In this document: one piece after another, positions 54,498 to 64,000 of the stretch
How positions within the stretch are numbered: the stretch's first letter is position 1
How the letters are laid out: the number at the start of each line of letters is the position of its first letter
NCBI RefSeq assembly: GCF_963676275.1
Contig: NZ_OY781091.1
Location: 3,016,775 to 3,080,774, forward strand
Length of the DNA stretch: 64,000 bases
Direction: 5' to 3'
Source of the DNA: an uncultured Cohaesibacter sp.
Lineage (GTDB): Bacteria > Pseudomonadota > Alphaproteobacteria > Rhizobiales > Cohaesibacteraceae
The notes under the pieces: generated by a model
Databases searched by the model: none
What the model saw: only the letters and a program-made list of their open reading frames with translations
Told to the model about the DNA's origin: nothing
Made by a program: the position numbers and the translations under genes

Positions 54498-57400
54498 CTA
54501 TTCGGCTGGCTCTACCGGAGGCTGACTGGACATGTCGCGAATCTGCGGAGTCGAAGTCAGCGACTGAGCGCGCTGCTTTTCTTCCAGGATCAGATCGTCG
54601 CGATGCGTTGCCACACGGCGCAGACCGGACATCACACGACCGGTACCGGCCGGGATCAAGCGGCCAACGATGACGTTTTCCTTGAGGCCTTCCAGAGTAT
54701 CGATCTTGCCCTGTACCGATGCTTCGGTAAGAACGCGGGTCGTTTCCTGGAACGATGCAGCCGAGATGAAGGACCGCGTCTGCAAGCTGGCCTTGGTGAT
54801 ACCAAGCAGAACCGGTTTGCCCTTGGCAGGTTCCTTGCCGTCGGCAACAAGACGCTCATTCTCTTCCGCGAATTCGAGGCGATCAATATGCTCGCCATGC
54901 AGGAAGTAGCTGTCGCCCTGATCTTCGATCTCGATCTTCTGCAGCATCTGACGGACAATCACTTCGATATGCTTGTCGTTGATGCCCACACCCTGCAGAC
55001 GGTAAACATCCTGAATCTCGTTGACGAGATATTCGGCAAGAGCAGCAACGCCCTTGACCGCCAGAATGTCATGCGGTGCCGGGTTGCCGTCAAGAATATA
55101 CTCGCCCTTCTCGATGAAGTCGCCTTCCTGAAGATGGAAAGGACGCCCTTTCGGGATGAGATATTCAATTGGTTCCAGCTTTTCGTCAGCAGGTTCGAGA
55201 ACGATACGACGCTTGTTCTTATAGTCGCGACCAAAACGGATCGTGCCATCGACATCAGCGATAACAGCGTGATCCTTCGGACGACGTGCTTCGAACAATT
55301 CAGCCACACGCGGCAGACCACCGGTAATGTCTTTCGTTTTGGCGCTTTCCATTGGAACACGGGCCAGAACGTCACCGGCAGAAACCTTGGTGCCAGGCTG
55401 AACAGACAGAATGGCATCAACCTGAAGCAAATAGCGGGCATCGCCACCGCGCTTCAGAGACTTGATCGCACCACTATTGTCCTTGATCGTGATCGCCGGC
55501 TTCATGTCAGCCGAACGCGGGTTGGAACGCCAATCGATAACGACTCGCTTGGTGATACCGGTCGACTCGTCGGTTGCTTCGCTGACCGACAGGCCCTCGG
55601 CAACATCCTCAAAGTCGATGACACCGTCAGCTTCCGCCAGAACAGGACGCGTATAAGGGTCCCATTCGGCCAGACGCTGGCCAGCCTTGACCTTGTCACC
55701 TTCGTCAACATGCAGGATCGTACCGTAGGTCACCTTGTTGACAGAGCGCTCATTACCCTCTTCATCGATGATGGCAACAGATACGTTACGACCAAGCGTG
55801 ATCAGCTTGCCTTCCGAGTTCCGGGCAACGTTGCGGTTGCGGATCTCGATGGTGCCGTCAAAGTTGGACTCAATGAAGGAGCTGTCAACCACCTGAGCCG
55901 TACCACCGATATGGAAGGTACGCATCGTCAGCTGCGTGCCGGGCTCACCGATAGACTGAGCCGCGATGACGCCGACAGCTTCACCGATATTGACTTCCGT
56001 ACCACGCGCCAGGTCACGACCATAGCATGCTGCGCAAACACCGTTGCGGGAATGACAGGTCAGAACCGAGCGAACCGTAATGGACTGAAGACCGCAGCTC
56101 TCGATTTCCTCGATATGCTCTTCGGAAATGATCTTGCCTTTCGGCACAATCACCGAACCGGTCTTTGGATTGACAACATCCAGCGCAGCGGTACGACCCT
56201 TGGTCCGCGTGCCAAGCGTGGCAACGACCTGACCGGCGTCAACAATTGCGCGGACTTCCAGCCCCTCTTCGGAACCACAATCCACTTCGGTGATGATGCA
56301 GTCCTGAGCAACGTCAACCAGACGACGGGTCAGATAACCCGAGTTGGCCGTTTTCAGAGCCGTATCAGCCAGACCTTTACGCGCACCGTGTGTGGAGTTG
56401 AAGTATTCCATCACGGTGAGGCCTTCTTTAAAGTTCGAGATGATCGGCGTTTCGATAATCTCGCCCGAAGGCTTGGCCATAAGGCCGCGCATACCAGCCA
56501 GCTGTTTCATCTGTGCGGGTGAACCACGGGCACCGGAGTGCGCCATCATGTAAACCGAGTTCATCGGCTTCTGACGCTTGGTTTCCTCGTCGAACTCAAC
56601 AGCCTGAATGCGTTTCATCATCTCGTCGGCAACGCGGTCGGTACATTTCGCCCAAGCGTCAACAACCTTGTTGTATTTCTCGCCCTGAGTGATGAGACCG
56701 TCATTATACTGGCTTTCAAATTCCATCGCCATTGCACTGGTCTCTTCAATGAGACCGGCCTTGGTATCCGGAATGACCATGTCGTCCTTGCCGAAGGAAA
56801 TACCGGCGCGGAAAGCACGGTTGAAGCCCAGCCCCATGATCTTGTCGCAGAAGATGACCGTTTCCTTCTGACCACATGCCCGATAGACAAAGTGGATCAT
56901 CTTGGAAATTTCTTTCTTGGTCATCAGCTTGTTACAAGCATCAAACGAGACATGAGGATGACGCGGCAACAGCTCGCCAATCAGCATGCGGCCCGGCGTG
57001 GTTTCATAGATCTGTGAAACCGGCTTGCCTTCTTCGTCAATGGTCTTGAAGCGACCCTTGACCTTGGCATGCAGAGTAACGGCCTTGGTTTCCAGCGCAT
57101 GATGCAATTCGCCAATATCGGAGAAGAGCATCCCCTCACCCGGCTCATTGTCATTCATGATCGAAAGATAATAGAGGCCCAGAACGATATCCTGCGAAGG
57201 CACGATGATCGGGTCACCGTTGGCCGGATGCAGAATGTTGTTGGTGGACATCATCAGCACGCGGGCTTCCAGCTGCGCTTCCAGAGAAAGCGGAACGTGA
57301 ACAGCCATCTGGTCACCGTCAAAGTCGGCGTTAAACGCCGAGCAGACGAGCGGATGCAGCTGAATGGCCTTGCCTTCTACCAGATGCGGCTCGAACGCCT

Positions 57401-58709
57401 GAATGCCAAGACGGTGCAGCGTAGGCGCACGGTTCAGCATCACAGGATGCTCGCGAATAACCTCTTCGAGGATATCCCAGACTTCCGGCTTGCCCTTCTC
57501 GACCAGTTTCTTGGCCTGCTTGACCGTGGTCGAATAACCCTTGGCGTCCAGACGCGAATAGATGAACGGCTTGAACAGCTCAAGCGCCATTTTCTTCGGC
57601 AGACCACACTGGTGCAGTTTCAGCTCAGGACCCACGGTAATAACGGAACGACCGGAATAGTCGACGCGTTTACCCAACAGGTTCTGACGGAAACGACCAT
57701 GCTTGCCCTTGAGCATGTCTGACAGCGACTTCAGCGGACGCTTGTTGGCACCGGTGATCACACGACCGCGACGACCGTTATCGAACAGCGCATCGACAGA
57801 TTCCTGCAGCATGCGTTTTTCGTTGCGGATGATGATATCCGGCGCACGCAGCTCCATCAGGCGCTTGAGACGGTTGTTACGGTTGATCACGCGACGATAG
57901 AGATCGTTAAGGTCAGACGTCGCAAAGCGGCCACCATCGAGCGGCACCAGCGGACGCAGATCCGGCGGGATCACCGGAATGACCGTCATGATCATCCATT
58001 CGGGACGGTTGCCCGATTCAATGAAGGCTTCAACGATCTTCAGACGCTTGGCCAGCTTGATCGGCTTCAGAGAAGAGGTGCTCTCGGCAATTTCCTTGCG
58101 CAGCTTCTCGGAGATCTGTTCCAGATCCAGAGAGGCAAGAATTTCGCGGATCGCTTCCGCGCCGATCATGGCGGTGAAGGTATCCTCACCATATTCGTCC
58201 TGCGCGATCATATACTCCTCTTCACTGAGGAGCTGATATTCCTTGAGCGGCGTCAGACCCGGCTCGACAACGATGTAATTCTCGAAATAGAGAACGCGCT
58301 CAAGATCCTTGAGCGTCATGTCGAGCAACTGGCCGATGCGGCTTGGCAGGGACTTCAGGAACCAGATATGAGCAACCGGTGCAGCAAGTTCGATGTGGCC
58401 CATGCGTTCGCGACGCACGCGCGACAGGGTCACTTCAACACCACATTTCTCACAAATGATGCCTTTATATTTCATGCGCTTGTATTTGCCGCACAAGCAC
58501 TCATAATCCTTGATAGGACCAAAGATACGCGCACAGAAAAGACCATCGCGCTCAGGCTTGAACGTACGATAGTTGATCGTTTCAGGCTTCTTGATCTCAC
58601 CAAAGGACCAGGAAAGAATTTTTTCCGGGCTCGCGATAGAAACGCGGATCTGGTCGAAAGTCTGGGCCTGAGCCTGCGGACTGAAAAGATTCATGACCTC
58701 TTGGTTCAT
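54498..58709 (-). CDS. rpoC: RNA polymerase beta' subunit
   Basis: 1403-residue catalytic subunit. The magnesium-binding motif NADFDGDQ is at 460-467, with Asp462, 464 and 466. The N-terminal zinc site ([20 protein letters not shown]) and the late zinc site around [13 protein letters not shown] are present, as is the trigger-loop region ending in the C-terminus [19 protein letters not shown]. It begins 86 bp after rpoB. Confidence 0.98.
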   Translation of the reverse strand: MNQEVMNLFSPQAQAQTFDQIRVSIASPEKILSWSFGEIKKPETINYRTFKPERDGLFCARIFGPIKDYECLCGKYKRMKYKGIICEKCGVEVTLSRVRRERMGHIELAAPVAHIWFLKSLPSRIGQLLDMTLKDLERVLYFENYIVVEPGLTPLKEYQLLSEEEYMIAQDEYGEDTFTAMIGAEAIREILASLDLEQISEKLRKEIAESTSSLKPIKLAKRLKIVEAFIESGNRPEWMIMTVIPVIPPDLRPLVPLDGGRFATSDLNDLYRRVINRNNRLKRLMELRAPDIIIRNEKRMLQESVDALFDNGRRGRVITGANKRPLKSLSDMLKGKHGRFRQNLLGKRVDYSGRSVITVGPELKLHQCGLPKKMALELFKPFIYSRLDAKGYSTTVKQAKKLVEKGKPEVWDILEEVIREHPVMLNRAPTLHRLGIQAFEPHLVEGKAIQLHPLVCSAFNADFDGDQMAVHVPLSLEAQLEARVLMMSTNNILHPANGDPIIVPSQDIVLGLYYLSIMNDNEPGEGMLFSDIGELHHALETKAVTLHAKVKGRFKTIDEEGKPVSQIYETTPGRMLIGELLPRHPHVSFDACNKLMTKKEISKMIHFVYRACGQKETVIFCDKIMGLGFNRAFRAGISFGKDDMVIPDTKAGLIEETSAMAMEFESQYNDGLITQGEKYNKVVDAWAKCTDRVADEMMKRIQAVEFDEETKRQKPMNSVYMMAHSGARGSPAQMKQLAGMRGLMAKPSGEIIETPIISNFKEGLTVMEYFNSTHGARKGLADTALKTANSGYLTRRLVDVAQDCIITEVDCGSEEGLEVRAIVDAGQVVATLGTRTKGRTAALDVVNPKTGSVIVPKGKIISEEHIEEIESCGLQSITVRSVLTCHSRNGVCAACYGRDLARGTEVNIGEAVGVIAAQSIGEPGTQLTMRTFHIGGTAQVVDSSFIESNFDGTIEIRNRNVARNSEGKLITLGRNVSVAIIDEEGNERSVNKVTYGTILHVDEGDKVKAGQRLAEWDPYTRPVLAEADGVIDFEDVAEGLSVSEATDESTGITKRVVIDWRSNPRSADMKPAITIKDNSGAIKSLKRGGDARYLLQVDAILSVQPGTKVSAGDVLARVPMESAKTKDITGGLPRVAELFEARRPKDHAVIADVDGTIRFGRDYKNKRRIVLEPADEKLEPIEYLIPKGRPFHLQEGDFIEKGEYILDGNPAPHDILAVKGVAALAEYLVNEIQDVYRLQGVGINDKHIEVIVRQMLQKIEIEDQGDSYFLHGEHIDRLEFAEENERLVADGKEPAKGKPVLLGITKASLQTRSFISAASFQETTRVLTEASVQGKIDTLEGLKENVIVGRLIPAGTGRVMSGLRRVATHRDDLILEEKQRAQSLTSTPQIRDMSSQPPVEPAE

Positions 58710-58732
58710 GGTGTCTCCTCTTGACGGTTAGA

Positions 58733-58760
58733 CGGATCGCAGGGTTCACTCCGCGATCCG
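58733..58760 (-). other. Hairpin between rpoB and rpoC
   Basis: CGGATCGC (58733-58740) and GCGATCCG (58753-58760) form a perfect 8-bp stem with a 12-nt loop. No T-run follows, so a role in mRNA processing or stability is more likely than termination. Confidence 0.55.
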
Positions 58761-58795
58761 TTCCGAAATTTGCCTAGATGATTGTCGAGCGCTGC

Positions 58796-62938
<4,143 letters not shown>

Positions 62939-63046
62939 CGTCGCTCCTCGTCTCGCTTATGGGCGGTTGACCAAAAAGCCCGTCACAGGATTGTGCAGGC
63001 TCTTGAGAAAAACGCCCTATTGAAAGGACACCTGATTTTTCAAGCA

Positions 63047-63075
63047 AATTTCGGGGGAATCGCTCCCCCGAAATT
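63047..63075 (-). other. Attenuator-type hairpin between rplL and rpoB
   Basis: A perfect 12-bp inverted repeat (63047-63058 and 63064-63075, core CGGGGGA/TCCCCCG) with a 5-nt loop lies in the 155-bp rplL-rpoB gap. On the minus strand it continues TTTGCTTGAAAAATC. In E. coli the same gap holds an attenuator and an RNase III site that lower rpoBC expression relative to the ribosomal proteins. Confidence 0.7.
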
Positions 63076-63093
63076 CTACACAAGGTTTTACCC

Positions 63094-63468
63094 TTATTTC
63101 AATTCTACAGAAGCGCCAGCTGCTTCGAGCTTGGCTTTGAGGTCTTCTGCTTCAGCTTTGTCAACACCTTCTTTGACAGCCTTCGGAGCGCCTTCTACGA
63201 GCTCTTTAGCTTCTTTCAGGCCAAGGCCGGTGATGCCACGAACTTCTTTGATGACGTTGATTTTCTTGTCGCCAGCAGCGGTCAGGATCACGTCAAATTC
63301 GGTTTTTTCTTCAGCAGCTTCAGCAGCAGCGCCACCGGCGACAGCAGCAACAGCTACAGGAGCAGCAGCAGAAACGCCCCATTTTTCTTCGAGCATTTTG
63401 GAAAGCTCAGCAGCTTCCATAACGGTCAGGGTAGAAAGTTCTTCTACGAGCTTTTCAAGATCAGCCAT
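63094..63468 (-). CDS. rplL: Ribosomal protein L7/L12
   Basis: 124-residue stalk protein present in several copies per ribosome, which recruits translation GTPases. The N-terminal dimerisation domain ([20 protein letters not shown]), an Ala-rich hinge and the C-terminal [23 protein letters not shown] domain are visible. It follows rplJ after 54 bp. Confidence 0.98.
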   Translation of the reverse strand: MADLEKLVEELSTLTVMEAAELSKMLEEKWGVSAAAPVAVAAVAGGAAAEAAEEKTEFDVILTAAGDKKINVIKEVRGITGLGLKEAKELVEGAPKAVKEGVDKAEAEDLKAKLEAAGASVELK

Positions 63469-63522
63469 CGTATTGTTTCCTGTTGGTACGAACCTAGATT
63501 TGTATAATTTTCGAGAACGGCC

Positions 63523-64000
63523 TTATGCCGCTTCGTCCTTCTTGGCATAGGCGCCGAATACACGCGCGAGCTGTCCGCCCGGAGCCTGCAGAACCTGAGC
63601 AATTTTCGTAGCTGGTGCCTGAAGCAAGCCAACGATTTTGCCACGAAGTTCGTCAAGCGATGGCATGGTAGCAAGTGCATTCACGCCCGCGGTATCGAGA
63701 ATAGTGGTCCCCATGGCACCGCCCAGAATAACGAGCTTTTCGTTTTTCTTGGCGAATTCAGAGGCCACCTTCGGTGCTGCAACCGGGTCACCAGAAGTGG
63801 CAACCAGGGTCTGACCCTTGAAAAGATCAGCAATCGGCTCAGCGTCCGTGCCTTGAAGAGCGAGCTTGACAAGACGGTTCTTGGCAACCTGCACCGATGC
63901 TCCGGCTTCGCGCATTTGACGACGAAGTTCGGTCATTTCCGCAACGGTGAGGCCAGCATAGTGAGCAACGACCACAACTTCCGCGCTTTTCAGCGTTTCT
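63523..64000 (-). CDS. rplJ: Ribosomal protein L10 (N-terminus cut by window end)
   Basis: At least 158 residues of the L10 stalk base are present; the open frame runs off the right edge, so only the first dozen or so residues are missing. Sequence such as [40 protein letters not shown] is diagnostic. In E. coli L10 with L7/L12 represses its own operon. Confidence 0.97.
   Translation of the reverse strand, partial: ETLKSAEVVVVAHYAGLTVAEMTELRRQMREAGASVQVAKNRLVKLALQGTDAEPIADLFKGQTLVATSGDPVAAPKVASEFAKKNEKLVILGGAMGTTILDTAGVNALATMPSLDELRGKIVGLLQAPATKIAQVLQAPGGQLARVFGAYAKKDEAA

Noticed and set aside
54474-56522. A 682-codon plus-strand open frame opposite rpoC
   Set aside because: It is the antisense shadow of rpoC, starts inside the terminator region and has no recognisable domain.

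Overview
The window is chromosomal DNA of an alphaproteobacterium. It is most probably a member of Hyphomicrobiales (Rhizobiales), judging from the gene order rplJL-rpoBC / rpsLG-fusA-tuf-S10-spc-alpha followed by degP-rarA-crcB-pseudouridine synthase-HAD phosphatase-ATP12 chaperone, from the sizes of RpoB (1380 aa) and RpoC (1403 aa), and from zinc-free S14. A marine genus such as Cohaesibacter is a guess only. No insertion sequence, prophage, CRISPR array or rRNA gene was seen.

Left part (1-10.3 kb): the 3' end of a ROK-family gene and a LysR-type regulator face a six-gene minus-strand operon, which reads in transcription order split transketolase (two subunits), SDR dehydrogenase, TRAP binding protein, small permease, large permease. 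Diverging from it on the plus strand are a D-2-hydroxyacid dehydrogenase (hydroxypyruvate/glyoxylate reductase type) and a full-length transketolase that ends at a strong terminator. The shared divergent region (7035-7273) carries spaced TTAAC repeats. This looks like a dedicated pathway for uptake and cleavage of an unidentified sugar-acid-like or ketose-yielding substrate.

Middle part (10.3-19.8 kb): a 600-bp non-coding stretch with ten tandem CCCATCG heptamers and a Fur-like operator leads into a complete Fet/Cft-type ferrous iron uptake cluster (comparable with E. coli fetMP-fetABCDEF and Campylobacter cj1658-cj1665). It encodes an FTR1 permease with a triplicated periplasmic domain, a P19-type periplasmic protein, a DUF2318 membrane protein with a degenerate YHS tail, two FtsX/MacB-like permeases, an ABC ATPase and two lipoprotein thioredoxins. 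A small cytochrome c gene lies antisense between the two thioredoxin genes.

19.8-29 kb is housekeeping: tRNA-Leu(GAG), an orphan FliN-like protein, lipB, a small Flp-pilin-like gene, pccA, folP-folB-folK, an FMN reductase, a small potassium-channel protein and pccB. The propionyl-CoA carboxylase subunits are thus separated by the folate genes.

29-64 kb is entirely on the minus strand. Read in transcription order from the right edge it runs rplJ-rplL-rpoB-rpoC (with terminator), the str-S10-spc cluster from a recognisable promoter, secY-adk (with terminator), rpsM-rpsK-rpoA-rplQ (with terminator) behind a long structured leader, then degP-rarA-crcB-pseudouridine synthase-phosphatase-ATP12 chaperone. 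Several intercistronic hairpins (rplL/rpoB, rpoB/rpoC, tuf/rpsJ, rplO/secY) may tune expression. rpmJ is not present in the cluster.
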